Positions 8,344 through 16,883 of a stretch of 64,000 nt of DNA are shown piece by piece (the stretch's first letter is position 1; the number at the start of each line of letters is the position of its first letter). The DNA comes from Streptomyces sp. NRRL WC-3742 (lineage in GTDB: Bacteria; Actinomycetota; Actinomycetes; Streptomycetales; Streptomycetaceae), in NCBI RefSeq assembly GCF_000720635.1, contig NZ_JOCF01000067.1, positions 1-64,000 on the forward strand, given 5' to 3'. The position numbers and the translations under genes were made by a program. Under the pieces are notes generated by a model. The model had not been told where the DNA came from, did not search any database, and saw nothing but the letters and a program-made list of their open reading frames with translations.

Positions 8344-8526
8344 CTACTTGTCGGCGGTGAGGGTGCCGGCGGCGCCCCAGTTCTCGGGCTGGTGCTCCTG
8401 GACGAAGACGATCACGCTCTCGGCGGGGACCTCCAGGGCCTCCACGAACGCGTCGGTGACCTTCTTGACCAGCTCGCGCTTCTGCTCGACCGTGCGCGGG
8501 CCCTGCTGGATGGTGACGACGGGCAT
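8344..8526 (-). CDS. 4-oxalocrotonate tautomerase-family protein
   Basis: This 60-residue protein has Pro immediately after the start Met (MPVVTIQQGPRTVEQKRELV), the catalytic N-terminal proline of the 4-OT superfamily. The helix KRELVKKVTDAFVEALEVP and strand SVIVFVQEHQPENWG complete the beta-alpha-beta fold, which assembles as a hexamer. ATG 8526 follows GAGGAG at good spacing. A LysR regulator ends 100 bp upstream on the same strand and may control it. The substrate is unknown; enol-keto tautomerisation is the family reaction. Confidence 0.9.
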   Translation of the reverse strand: MPVVTIQQGPRTVEQKRELVKKVTDAFVEALEVPAESVIVFVQEHQPENWGAAGTLTADK

Positions 8527-8626
8527 GTTCGGCTCCTCACCGGGTAGTTGTGCCGGTTCCTCCGGCTGGAACCAGTTCACCGCGTGGAGGGGTCCCGCAC
8601 CCAGAACCGAATCGCTCTGGCAGCGA

Positions 8627-9526
8627 TCACGAATCCTGATCGTCACTGGTCATAGCCGGGTCGCGGCGGCAGGCGTCCAGGAGGAGGCGAGGGACCGGTG
8701 CGGAGCGGCGCACGGCGAGGGAGGTCGGCAGGGCCAGCGGGGTGCGGCAGGGCCGGAACGCGATCCGGGTGGTGCTGGTCATCCGGGCGGTGGCGGCGTA
8801 CAGCACCGTCCAGGTCGGGGTGCCGGTGCCGATCGCGGCCAGGGTGTCCTGGAGGCTGCCCTGCAGGGGGCTCCGGGTCGGCTCGAAGCCGGCCCGCGCG
8901 CAGGCGTCCAGGACCAGGTCCACCAGGGCGGGGTGGTTCTGGCGCTCGGTCATCCGCAGGGGCAGTCCGGCGAGGTCCGCGAGGTCGATCTCGGGCCGGT
9001 CCGCGAGCGGGTGCCGGGCGGGCAGGGCCACCACCAACTCGTCCTGCCAGACCGGCAGGAAGCGCAGCTCGGGGCTCTGCTCAGCGACGGCGCTGCGGAC
9101 GAAGGCGGCGTCGAGCCGTCCGTCCGCGAGCCGGGCGAGCCGCTCCCGGACGGGGATGGACTGCATCTCGACCCGGACCTCCGGGGCGCCGCGCTGGTAG
9201 GCGTCCAGGATCGCGTCGAGCCGCTCGCCGAGCCCGGTGATGGTGCCGAGCCGCAGAACGGCGGGGGCTGCCAGGTCCGCGGCGAGCGCCCGGGCGGTGG
9301 CCTCGGCGGCCAGGACGTCCAGGGCGGCGGGCAGGAAGCGCTCCCCGGCCGGAGTCAGCCGGACGTGCCGGGGCGAGCGGTCGAACAGCTCGACCTTCAA
9401 CTGCCGCTCCAGCAACCGGACCTGCTGACTCACGGCGGGCTGCCCCAGCATCAGCCGCTCAGCGGCCCGCCCGAAGTGCAACTCCTCCGCGACAGCGACG
9501 AAGCAGCGCAACTGGCGCAGCTCCAT
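8627..9526 (-). CDS. LysR-family transcriptional regulator
   Basis: This 299-residue protein has the LysR N-terminal helix-turn-helix: MELRQLRCFVAVAEELHFGR, AAERLMLGQPAVSQQVRLLE and LFDRSPRHVRLTPAG. A substrate-binding domain follows from about residue 90 (LRLGTITGLGERLDAILDAY, VWQDELVVALPARHPL). ATG 9526 is preceded by AGGAGAAAAGG. Its usual target would be a neighbouring gene, and the tautomerase gene directly downstream is the best candidate. Confidence 0.93.
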   Translation of the reverse strand: MELRQLRCFVAVAEELHFGRAAERLMLGQPAVSQQVRLLERQLKVELFDRSPRHVRLTPAGERFLPAALDVLAAEATARALAADLAAPAVLRLGTITGLGERLDAILDAYQRGAPEVRVEMQSIPVRERLARLADGRLDAAFVRSAVAEQSPELRFLPVWQDELVVALPARHPLADRPEIDLADLAGLPLRMTERQNHPALVDLVLDACARAGFEPTRSPLQGSLQDTLAAIGTGTPTWTVLYAATARMTSTTRIAFRPCRTPLALPTSLAVRRSAPVPRLLLDACRRDPAMTSDDQDS

Positions 9527-9930
9527 AGACCTTTTCTCCTCACTCCGCTCGCACAGTCGGCTCCCGTGCCGAGCTACTCGGCTTCGGTCGTGCCCGCCTC
9601 GGGAAATCCCCCCGGATTGCCCACCCGTGCCTCCTCGTTGGCCGCGTCTCGGGGCAATCCTATGGACCGCCGGACGGGCGGGCAGACGGTTCCCGGCCTC
9701 CCTGCCCCGCCGTCCCCGCTGGTTCGGCGAAGGTCGGATCTCCCTCACGCCCCGGGTCGTGGCCTGACCTCATCCTGTCCGCCCTCGCTGGGAGCGTGAG
9801 CTCGCGAGGCGTTCGGACGTCCCGGACGAGGCCCTGACGGCCCTCGCCCTCGACGCCGGTCACCCGCTGCCCGGCGGGACCGTCCGGCACGCGGCGCCGT
9901 TCGGCATCTGACCCACCCGCGGTGCGGGGC
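9527..9930. other. Intergenic region with a possible 3' gene remnant
   Basis: Upstream of the LysR gene no intact gene is seen. On the plus strand a frame ending at TGA 9909-9911 reads SDVPDEALTALALDAGHPL and TVRHAAPFGI. It looks like a protein C-terminus without a matching N-terminus, so it is probably a gene remnant. It directly precedes the 21-bp tandem repeats. Confidence 0.3.
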
Positions 9931-10035
9931 CCGGCTCGCTCGGGCCCCGCACCGGCTCGCTCGGGCCCCGCACCGGCTCGCTCGGGCCCCGCACCGGCTC
10001 GCTCGGGCCCCGCAACGGCTCGCTCGGGCCCCGCA
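9931..10035. repeat. 21-bp tandem repeat, five copies
   Basis: Five contiguous copies of a 21-bp unit (CCGGCTCGCTCGGGCCCCGC + A) run from 9931 to 10035. The first four are identical; the fifth differs only at its first base. A partial sixth follows. Each unit contains the palindrome CGGGCCCCG-like core. The array lies between a plus-strand gene remnant and the 3' end of the minus-strand MerR gene and is not inside a supported coding region. Confidence 0.95.
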
Positions 10036-10059
10036 ACGGTTCGGGCAGACCGAGGAGCC

Positions 10060-10836
10060 CTACTGGCGGGGGATGGGGACGCCGGCAGCGCGGAGTTTGG
10101 CTTCGGTGAGGGCGGTCAGGCGGGCCGAGACGGGGGCCTGGTCGCCGCGGTGGGTGTTGATGAGGCGGTACTGGGTGGAGGCTCTGGCCCAGGCCCGCTG
10201 GCTGGTGGGGGTGCCGAGGAGGGTGGGGTTGGCGAGGTAGTGGTCGGCCATGGCGGTGGCGAGTTCCTCGATCCGGGGGTCGTCCGGGTCCCAGGTCTCG
10301 GCTTCTTGGCCGCGCTTGGCCAGGTCGACGAACTCGGGGTCCTGCATTCGGTGTTCGAGTTGGGCGAGGAATCCGTCGAAGCCGTCCGGCACCAGGACGC
10401 GGGCGAGGACCAGGGCTTCGCGCTGTGCGGCGACGTAGTCGGGGGCGAAGCCGAGGGCGGGCATGCGGTCCAGGACGGCGCAGGCGCGGTCGGGGAGCAG
10501 GGCGCGGTCTCCCTCGGCGAGGCGGTGGAGTTGGTCGAGGCGGGCGGTCAGGTCGGCGATGCGGTCGGTGAGTTGTCGGGCGACGTCGGCGAGGGTGTCG
10601 GTGAAGCGGTCGGTGTCGGCGTCGAGCAGGGGCCCGGTCTCGGCCAGCGGGACCCCGGCGGCGGCGAGGGTGCGGACCTGGACGAGCCGCAGCAACTCCT
10701 CTGACCCGTACCGGCGGTAGCCGGAAGTGTCGCGCTGCGGCTCCTCGACGAGCCCGAGCCGGTGGTAGTGCCGCACCGTCTTCACCGTGACGCCGGCGAA
10801 GGCCGCCGCCTGCCCGATCGTGACCCCGCTCGTCAT
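10060..10836 (-). CDS. MerR-family transcriptional regulator with TipAS-like effector domain
   Basis: This 258-residue protein has the MerR winged helix at the N-terminus: TIGQAAAFAGVTVKTVRHYH, RLGLVEEPQRDTSGYRRYG and EELLRLVQVRTLAAAGVPL. A dimerisation coiled coil follows (about residues 75-115, TADLARQL.. LHRLAEGD type). The C-terminal half is alpha-helical and similar in length to drug-binding domains of MerR regulators. It lies downstream of a serine hydrolase on the same strand. Ligand and targets are unknown. Confidence 0.9.
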   Translation of the reverse strand: MTSGVTIGQAAAFAGVTVKTVRHYHRLGLVEEPQRDTSGYRRYGSEELLRLVQVRTLAAAGVPLAETGPLLDADTDRFTDTLADVARQLTDRIADLTARLDQLHRLAEGDRALLPDRACAVLDRMPALGFAPDYVAAQREALVLARVLVPDGFDGFLAQLEHRMQDPEFVDLAKRGQEAETWDPDDPRIEELATAMADHYLANPTLLGTPTSQRAWARASTQYRLINTHRGDQAPVSARLTALTEAKLRAAGVPIPRQ

Positions 10837-10934
10837 CCGCTGTGCCTGCTTCGTGTTCGGGCTCGGCCACGGCGCTTCGACGTGGCCGAGCGGGTGGCCT
10901 GGCGTACGACCGAAAGCGTAAGGGCCGAGGACGT

Positions 10935-12026
10935 TCAGCCGGTCGGCTGCCCCGCGCCGAACACCTCGCTGACGAGCCGCTGTTGGGCGGCCTGGAAGGC
11001 CGGTGCCAGCGACATGTCGGCGTCGTCCACGTACGTCAGCCCGGCGGTCATGGTCGTACGGCCGTCGGGCGTGCCGTACATGAGCGCCGCCGAGCCGATG
11101 GTGGCGCCGTTGTGGTGGTAGACGGTGCCGCCGTCCGGGCCGAGGTCCTGGGCGAACAGGCCGAGGCCGTAGCCGATCGTGGCCTCCGGGGTGCGCATCT
11201 CGGCCAGCAGGTCGGCGGGCAGGAGCCTGCCGCCCATGAGTGCGGAGAAGTAGGTGTGCAGGTCCTCGGTGGTGGAGATCATGTCGCCGCCGGCCGCGAC
11301 CCAGGAGGGGTTGTGGCGGGTGACGTCGACCGTCGTCTCCTGCCCGGCGTCCTCGTAGCGGTAGTAGCCGTGGTTGTGGGGCGCGGGGACCTCCGGCGAG
11401 GCACCCGGCGCCACGGTGCCGGTCATCCCCAGCGGCCCCAGGACCAGCCGCTGCAGCTCCTCGGCGAACGACCGGCCGGTGACGCTCTCGATCACCAGCC
11501 GGGCCAGCACGTAGTTGGTGTTGGAGTAGCTCCAGCCCTCCCCCGGCGCGAACCGCGCCGGCCTGGACAGCGACAGCCGCACCAGCTCCTCGGGCGGGTA
11601 GGTGTGGAACCGCTTCTCCACCCACTCCTTGCCGCGCCAGGGGATGCCAGGCACGATCGTCCCGTCCTCGTACAGCTCGCCGGTGTGGCTGAAGATCCCG
11701 CTGGTGTGCTGCAGGAGCATTCGTACGGTGATCCGCCGGTCCAGGCCGAACCCGGGCAGGTGGTCGTCTGCCGGAGCGTCCAGGCCGAGGCGGCCCTCGG
11801 CGACCAGCGCGAGCACCGTGGTCGCGACGAAGCTCTTGGTGCTGCTGCCGATCCGGAAGTGCCCGTCGGTCAGCGCCTCGCCGCTGCGGCCGAGTTCGCA
11901 CGCCCCGGCGCTGCCGACCCACTCGCCCTGCGCGTCGTTCACCCGCAGCTGTACCGCGAGGACGCCGGACTCGACGATCTCCTCGATCGCCTGGCGGAGC
12001 TGCGGGCGGTCCTGGTTGACGAACAT
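10935..12026 (-). CDS. Serine hydrolase of the beta-lactamase/D-Ala-D-Ala carboxypeptidase fold
   Basis: This 363-residue protein has the class C/penicillin-binding fold motifs. The SxxK nucleophile (RIGSSTKSFVATTVLAL) is near residue 58, the YxN motif (GWSYSNTNYVLARLVIE) is near residue 175, and HHNGATIGSAALMYG stands in place of the KTG box. ATG 12026 follows GAGGGAG. No signal peptide is seen, so the enzyme is probably cytoplasmic and an esterase or peptidase rather than a true beta-lactamase. Confidence 0.88.
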   Translation of the reverse strand: MFVNQDRPQLRQAIEEIVESGVLAVQLRVNDAQGEWVGSAGACELGRSGEALTDGHFRIGSSTKSFVATTVLALVAEGRLGLDAPADDHLPGFGLDRRITVRMLLQHTSGIFSHTGELYEDGTIVPGIPWRGKEWVEKRFHTYPPEELVRLSLSRPARFAPGEGWSYSNTNYVLARLVIESVTGRSFAEELQRLVLGPLGMTGTVAPGASPEVPAPHNHGYYRYEDAGQETTVDVTRHNPSWVAAGGDMISTTEDLHTYFSALMGGRLLPADLLAEMRTPEATIGYGLGLFAQDLGPDGGTVYHHNGATIGSAALMYGTPDGRTTMTAGLTYVDDADMSLAPAFQAAQQRLVSEVFGAGQPTG

Positions 12027-12177
12027 GGTTGTTGCTCCCTCGGAGACGCTTGGCCCGCGTCGGTGTCGGGCCGTTGCGACGAGCCTCCACCCTGACCCGA
12101 GGTCAACCTCAACAGTGATCCGGCTCACATGCGAAGCCGTGGTGCCCCCGCCCGGAGACGGGGGCACCACGGTCTCG

Positions 12178-12813
12178 TCACTGCTCCGGCCCGCCGTTGC
12201 GCAGCAGCTCGTCCATGTCGCCGGTGCCGGGCGTGCCCTCCGCCAGGCCGTACCGGAGGTGGACGGTGCCCTTCGGGGTGGCGGCGGGCGGCTCGAGGAG
12301 GGTGAGGTTGGTGGGGACGGCGCCGTCGGCGAAGACCTTCTTGCCGGTGCCGAGGAGGATCGGGTGGACCCAGAGGTCCAGGTGGTCGAACAGCTTCTCG
12401 CGCAGGAGGGTCTGGAACAGGTCGAGGCTGCCGACGACCTTCACGTGCTGGTGCCGGTCGCGGATCTCCCGCACCGCGGCGGGCAGGTCCGGGCCGAGGT
12501 GCGTGGAGCCCTCCCAGGTGAGGTCGGGCTCGCTGCGGGAGGCCACGTACTTCGGGATGCTGTTGAAGAGCGCGGCGAAGGGGCTGTGCTCGGCCTTCGG
12601 CCAGTAGCCGGCGAAGATCTCGTACGTCCGCCGGCCGAGAAGGAGCGCGTCGACGCCCTGGTAGGCGGCGTCGACCTGCGCGCCTGCGGCCTCGTCCAGC
12701 AGGGGGACCTGCCAGCCCCCGAAGGGGAAGCCCTCCGGGTCCTCGTCGGGGCCGCCGGGGGCCTGTGCGACGAGGTCGAGGGTGGTGAACAGGGCGACGT
12801 GGATTCGGCCCAT
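12178..12813 (-). CDS. RibD C-terminal-like (dihydrofolate reductase fold) protein
   Basis: This 211-residue protein is of the widespread actinobacterial RibD-like reductase family. N-terminal MGRIHVALFTTLDLVAQAPG, DALLLGRRTYEIFAGYWP and VKVVGSLDLFQTLLREKLFD are its characteristic NADPH-binding segments, and DLWVHPILLGTGKKVF is the C-terminal signature. It probably reduces a small pteridine-like or other carbonyl substrate. It stands alone between the hydrolase and a plus-strand oxidoreductase. Confidence 0.9.
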   Translation of the reverse strand: MGRIHVALFTTLDLVAQAPGGPDEDPEGFPFGGWQVPLLDEAAGAQVDAAYQGVDALLLGRRTYEIFAGYWPKAEHSPFAALFNSIPKYVASRSEPDLTWEGSTHLGPDLPAAVREIRDRHQHVKVVGSLDLFQTLLREKLFDHLDLWVHPILLGTGKKVFADGAVPTNLTLLEPPAATPKGTVHLRYGLAEGTPGTGDMDELLRNGGPEQ

Positions 12814-13152
12814 GGTGTGCTCCCGAGGAGAGTCGGTGGTTGGCCTGTCGGGAAGGTAGACCGGTCGGGACCGCCGAACTCATCGCTGCGCCGCGACCCG
12901 GTTTCCCACCTCGATGATCCCTCGATCATCCGTCGGCGACCCCCGGGGAGCGGCTCGGGGCGCGCCGCGTGCCCGGTACGGAAAGCCGCACCGGGCACGC
13001 GGGGAACGGCGGTGGGGCGCCGACGGTGAGCGGGGCCCGGTTGGTGCGTCTCCGGCGCGAGCGACGTGACCGGGCCCCGTCAGTGGTCCACGCTAGGCTG
13101 CGGGAGCGGGCGGGGAGTCAACGGAAACGCACACGGGAACAGGGTGAACGCG

Positions 13153-13602
13153 ATGGCTCTTGAGGGCGAGTACCAGCCGAGTCCGGCGCAGTGGGTGCGT
13201 GAGCAGGTCGAGTTGTACGAGAGCTCGGGCGGCACGAAGGGCACCACGCTCCGGGACACGGGGCTGCCGGTCGTGATCGTCACGATGCGCGGCGCGAAGA
13301 GCGGGAAGATCCACAAGGCGCCGGTGATGCGCGTGGAGCACGAGGGCCGCTACGCGGCGGTGGCCTCCAAGGGCGGCCATCCGCAGCACCCGGTCTGGTA
13401 CTTCAACCTCAAGGCCAACCCGCAGGTGGACCTCCAGGACGGGCCCGAGCGCCGGAGCATGGTCGCCCGCGAGATCAGCGGGGACGAGCGGGCGCAGTGG
13501 TGGGAGCGCGCGGTCGCCGCGTTCCCGCCGTACGCCGAGTACCAGGAGAAGACCGACCGCCTGATCCCGGTCTTCGTCCTCGAACCCGAGGACCTGGGCT
13601 GA
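13153..13602 (+). CDS. Deazaflavin (F420)-dependent nitroreductase-family protein
   Basis: This 149-residue protein matches the DDN/F420-binding split-barrel family. GLPVVIVTMRGAKSGKIHKA contains the conserved TxGRKSG-like cofactor loop; AAVASKGGHPQHPVWYFNLK and NPQVDLQDG are the following signatures. Family members use coenzyme F420 to reduce quinones, nitro compounds or unsaturated lactones. It has no adjacent partner. A hairpin-like sequence (GGGGCCCGGT/ACCGGGCCCC, about 13032-13078) precedes it. Confidence 0.92.
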   Translation: MALEGEYQPSPAQWVREQVELYESSGGTKGTTLRDTGLPVVIVTMRGAKSGKIHKAPVMRVEHEGRYAAVASKGGHPQHPVWYFNLKANPQVDLQDGPERRSMVAREISGDERAQWWERAVAAFPPYAEYQEKTDRLIPVFVLEPEDLG

Positions 13603-13657
13603 ACAGGTGCCGCAGGACCGCCGCCCGGCGGTCCTGCGGCAACTCGTACGACACCTC

Positions 13658-13999
13658 CTACGCCTCCGAACCGCCCTGCTCGATCTGCTCGATCTGCTCG
13701 ATGAGCCGCTTGAGCTGGGTGACCTCGTCGCGCAGGGCGCGGCCACCCGCCGGGGTGAGGGAGAGCCAGGTGCGGGCGCGCTTGCCCTCGTAGCCCTTCT
13801 CGACGGCGACCAGTCCGGCCTTCTCCAGGACGGCCAGGTGCTGGCTGAGGTTTCCGGCGGTGAGGCCGAGGGCGGTGCGCAGGAAGCCGAACTCGACGCG
13901 GCGCGCCTGGTGGGCGACGGTGAGGATGCCGAGGCGGACGCGCTGGTGGACGACGTCGTCGAGGCTGTTGACGGGGTGCCGGCCGGGCTCGATGCTCAT
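13658..13999 (-). CDS. Winged-helix (ArsR/MarR-like) regulator
   Basis: This 113-residue DNA-binding protein has core helices LRTALGLTAGNLSQHLAVLE and wing AVEKGYEGKRARTWLSLTPA. It ends in a repetitive coiled-coil tail LIEQIEQIEQGG. It belongs to the short transcriptional regulators that accompany a membrane protein. Its start (ATG 13999) overlaps the stop of the upstream membrane gene by 4 bases, so the two are co-expressed. The TCACAA-N5-TTGTGA palindrome in front of the operon is a plausible autoregulatory operator. Confidence 0.85.
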   Translation of the reverse strand: MSIEPGRHPVNSLDDVVHQRVRLGILTVAHQARRVEFGFLRTALGLTAGNLSQHLAVLEKAGLVAVEKGYEGKRARTWLSLTPAGGRALRDEVTQLKRLIEQIEQIEQGGSEA

Positions 14000-14745
14000 C
14001 GGGCGTCGCGCCGCCGAAGGGGCCGCTCGGCCAGGGCGAGGCCGAGGGCGCCGACCAGGAGCAGCAGGCCGGGCACGGCCAGCCCGGGCAGGGCCGACCA
14101 GGGCGAGGTGGCGGAGATCCCCGCCCAGCCGGTGCCGAACGGCACCAGCACCACGGCCAGGTACGTCACCGCGAGGAGCAGCAGACCCCGGCTGCGTTCC
14201 ACCCGGGCCAGCACCAGCAGCGGCACCCCGACGGAGGTGGCGCTCCCGGCGAGGCGCTCCAGGAACCGCGTCGCCCCGGAGGCGGGGTCGAGGTGCAGGC
14301 CCCAGAGGTCCAGCGAGGCTCCGGGCTCCGGCATGCCGTCGCGCAGGGCCCACAGGGCGGGGGCGGCGCCCAGGCCCACCAGGACGATCCCGGTGACGAT
14401 GTACGGCCGCACCGGCGTGCCGACTCCCCGGCTGCGGGCGCGGCGGATGTAGAAGACCGCCGTCGCGACGTAGGCGAGCGCCAGCCCGAGGGGCCAGTAC
14501 AGCGGCGCCCCCTGGCTGACCAGGGCGCAGTCGGCGGCGACCCCGGGCGGGGCCCCCGGGCAGCGAACGTGCTGGATCTCGAAGGTGAGCCGGCCGACCA
14601 GGATGCCGCCCAGGGTGAGCACCCCCAGCAGCAGGAGGGGGAACCAGGCACCGCGCTGGGCGGCGCGCACTCGACGGGTCAAGTCGTCGAGCCCGGCGAG
14701 GAGTTCGCGAGGGGTGCCCGGAGACGGCACCGATGCATCTGTCAT
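13996..14745 (-). CDS. Multi-pass membrane protein, partner of the winged-helix regulator
   Basis: This 249-residue protein has an amphipathic N-terminus (residues 1-32) followed by about six transmembrane segments: WFPLLLLGVLTLGGILVGRL, YWPLGLALAYVATAVFYI, YIVTGIVLVGLGAAPALWAL, VGVPLLVLARV, GLLLLAVTYLAVVLVPFG and LAVPGLLLLVGALGLALAE. No enzymatic motif is visible. It is the first gene of a two-gene operon with the regulator. Such pairs are common in streptomycetes and of unknown role. Confidence 0.8.
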   Translation of the reverse strand: MTDASVPSPGTPRELLAGLDDLTRRVRAAQRGAWFPLLLLGVLTLGGILVGRLTFEIQHVRCPGAPPGVAADCALVSQGAPLYWPLGLALAYVATAVFYIRRARSRGVGTPVRPYIVTGIVLVGLGAAPALWALRDGMPEPGASLDLWGLHLDPASGATRFLERLAGSATSVGVPLLVLARVERSRGLLLLAVTYLAVVLVPFGTGWAGISATSPWSALPGLAVPGLLLLVGALGLALAERPLRRRDAR

Positions 14746-14842
14746 GCCATCAGCTTTGCATCACAAACCAGTTGTGACAAGAGACCTCTCCATCGAGCGA
14801 GAGATGTATAAAGCATTCATATAAATCTCGTATGCTTCTCGC
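14746..14842. promoter_or_regulatory. AT-rich divergent promoter with two dyad operators
   Basis: TCACAA-ACCAG-TTGTGA (14761-14777) is a perfect 6-bp-arm dyad close to the membrane/regulator operon. CGAGAGAT...AAATCTCG spans about 14797-14830, with TATAAAG and ATATAAAT inside it, next to the MarR gene. Each divergent operon encodes its own regulator, so each dyad is probably the operator of the nearer regulator. Confidence 0.55.
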
Positions 14843-15301
14843 ATGAGCCGTCAAGACGCTACTCATGGCGCTTCCGCCGCGATCGGTTCGGCCCTCTACG
14901 GGCTGGCCACCAGCGCGGTGAGACGCCTTCCGCGCGACATGAGCATCACGTCCGCCGCCACCCTGGCCACCCTGCACAGGACCGGCCCGCGACGCATCAC
15001 CGATCTGGCCGCGATCGAGGGTGTCACCCAGCCCGCGATGACCGTCCTGGTCCGGGTGTTGGAGGAGTCCGGACTGGTCGAGCGCAGGGGCGACGCCTCC
15101 GACAAGCGGGTCACGCTGGTGTCCCTGACCGAGGCCGGCGCGTCGTACGTTCGGACCCGGCGCCGGACGGGCGTCGACGCGTTCGCGCGGCTGATCGGCG
15201 AACTCGCCGACGACGAGGTCGAGGCCCTGGTGGCGGCGCTTCCGGCGCTGGCGCACCTGGCAGAGCTCGAAAGCCAGGACCGCGAAGGGCCGAAGCGGTG
15301 A
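14843..15301 (+). CDS. MarR-family transcriptional regulator
   Basis: This 152-residue MarR protein has winged-helix segments ITDLAAIEGVTQPAMTVLVR, VLEESGLVERRGDASDKRVT and LVSLTEAGASYVRTRR. It overlaps the following MFS transporter by 4 bases (GTGA), a classic repressor-pump pair in which the exported drug or a metabolite relieves repression. Its promoter region carries the CGAGAGAT/AAATCTCG dyad. The inducing ligand is unknown. Confidence 0.93.
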   Translation: MSRQDATHGASAAIGSALYGLATSAVRRLPRDMSITSAATLATLHRTGPRRITDLAAIEGVTQPAMTVLVRVLEESGLVERRGDASDKRVTLVSLTEAGASYVRTRRRTGVDAFARLIGELADDEVEALVAALPALAHLAELESQDREGPKR

Positions 15302-16797
15302 CGGGGCGCACCCCGGAGCGCTCCGAGGCGCCGCTGCTGGTCCCCGCCCTGATCTTCATCGCCCTGGTCGTGGCGGCGGTCGCCAGCCTCGGTACGCCGC
15401 TGATCACCAGTGTGGCGACCACGTTCCACGTCTCGCTCGACAGCGCGCAGTGGACGCTGACCGTCGCACTGCTGAGCGGCGCCGTCGCCACGCCCGTCCT
15501 CGGCCGGCTCGGAGCCGGCCCGCACCGGCGGGCCACGATCCTCGCCACGCTGGCGATCGTCGTCGTCGGCAGTGCGCTGACCGTGCTGCCGCTGCCGTTC
15601 GCGGGGCTGCTCGTCGGCAGGGCGGCCCAAGGCGTCGGGCTCGGTCTGACGGCGCTGATGATGGGCGTGGCCCGGGACCACCTCCCCGAGGAGCGCAGCA
15701 CGGCGACGATCGCCCTGATCTCGGTGGTCTCGGTCATCGGCGCCGGCGTCGGCTACCCGCTCACCGCACTGCTCACCGAGATCGGCGGCGTACGGGCCGC
15801 CTACGGCTTCGGCCTGCTCGTCACCGCTCTCGCCCTCCTGACCGCGTGGCGTTCCGTGCCCGCGGCTCCCGAGGGGCGCTCCGCCCACGTGAGCGTGGCG
15901 GGCGCGCTCGTCCTCGCGGGTGGACTGTTCCTCGTCCTGTTCCTGGCCGGCCAGCGGAGCCTGTGGAGCCGTCACCTCGCCGTGGCGGTGATCCTCGCCG
16001 TCCTCGCCGTGCTCCTGCTGTGCGTCTGGACCTTCTCCGAGCTGCGCAGCAGGACGCCCCTGGTCGATGTCCGGGCGGTACGGCACCCGGCGGTCGCCGG
16101 AGCGAACATCGCCATGTTCGTCGGCGGGAGCGGCATGTACCTCCTGCTCACGCTCATCACGCGGTACGCGCAGACGCCGCACAGCGCCGGCTACGGCTTC
16201 GGGTTGACCACCTTCGTCGCCGGGCTGGTCCTCGTCCCGTTCTCGGTGCTGGGGTTCGTCGCCGGCAGACTCACGCCCCGGATCCGGACGCTGATCGACG
16301 CACCCGTGCTCCTGGCCGGCAGCGCCGTCATCGTCGGCGGCGGGTTCGTCCTCTTCGCCACGGCCCGTTCGAACCTGGCCGAACTGCTCGTCGCGATGGG
16401 TGTGCTGGGCTTCGGCGTCGGCAGCTTCTCAGCCGCCGTGCCCGGCGTCATTCTGGCCGTCACGCCCAAGAGCGAGACGTCGAGCGCGATGAGCTTCAAC
16501 TACGTCGTGCGCAGCGTCGGGTACTCCCTGGGCAGCGCGACAGGCGGCCTGTTCCTGGCCACCGGCACCGGCACCGGCACCGGCCACCTCTTCCCGGACG
16601 ACCACGCCTACACCACCGCCGCACTGGTCGGCATCGCCGCGATGGCACTCACCGCCCTGACCGCCATCACTCTCGCCCGCCGACACCCGCCCGAGACCAA
16701 CCCCGCCGCGGCGATCGACCCCACCGCGGCCACGGGACACCCCGGTGGCGGTCCGTCTCAGCGCCGGTCACGGCCCGGGGCCCGCAATACCCCTTGA
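15298..16797 (+). CDS. MFS drug-efflux transporter (DHA2-like)
   Basis: This 499-residue protein has about 14 hydrophobic helices. ALLSGAVATPVLGRLGAG is the motif-A loop region, and VSVIGAGVGYPLTALLTEIG resembles the antiporter motif C (GxxxGPxxGG-like). GTG 15298 overlaps the MarR stop. The C-terminal tail after about residue 460 is Pro/Ala-rich and cytoplasmic. It is probably a proton-coupled exporter of a toxic small molecule, controlled by the MarR gene in front of it. Confidence 0.9.
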   Translation: MTGRTPERSEAPLLVPALIFIALVVAAVASLGTPLITSVATTFHVSLDSAQWTLTVALLSGAVATPVLGRLGAGPHRRATILATLAIVVVGSALTVLPLPFAGLLVGRAAQGVGLGLTALMMGVARDHLPEERSTATIALISVVSVIGAGVGYPLTALLTEIGGVRAAYGFGLLVTALALLTAWRSVPAAPEGRSAHVSVAGALVLAGGLFLVLFLAGQRSLWSRHLAVAVILAVLAVLLLCVWTFSELRSRTPLVDVRAVRHPAVAGANIAMFVGGSGMYLLLTLITRYAQTPHSAGYGFGLTTFVAGLVLVPFSVLGFVAGRLTPRIRTLIDAPVLLAGSAVIVGGGFVLFATARSNLAELLVAMGVLGFGVGSFSAAVPGVILAVTPKSETSSAMSFNYVVRSVGYSLGSATGGLFLATGTGTGTGHLFPDDHAYTTAALVGIAAMALTALTAITLARRHPPETNPAAAIDPTAATGHPGGGPSQRRSRPGARNTP

Positions 16798-16883
16798 TTC
16801 CACCGTGGTTGGGTGACGGAGATCGCACGGAAGCTCGGGGGATCGGGCGCGAACGCGCCCCGGTGCGTGGGAAAGTCGTGGGC

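Noticed and set aside
9931..10035. CRISPR array
   Set aside because: The 21-bp units are directly adjacent with no spacers, and no cas genes are present; the same holds for the array at 42477.
9860..10870. Minus-strand frame with GPSEPVR repeats
   Set aside because: The repeats come from the 21-bp array; the rest is an out-of-frame reading of the MerR gene.
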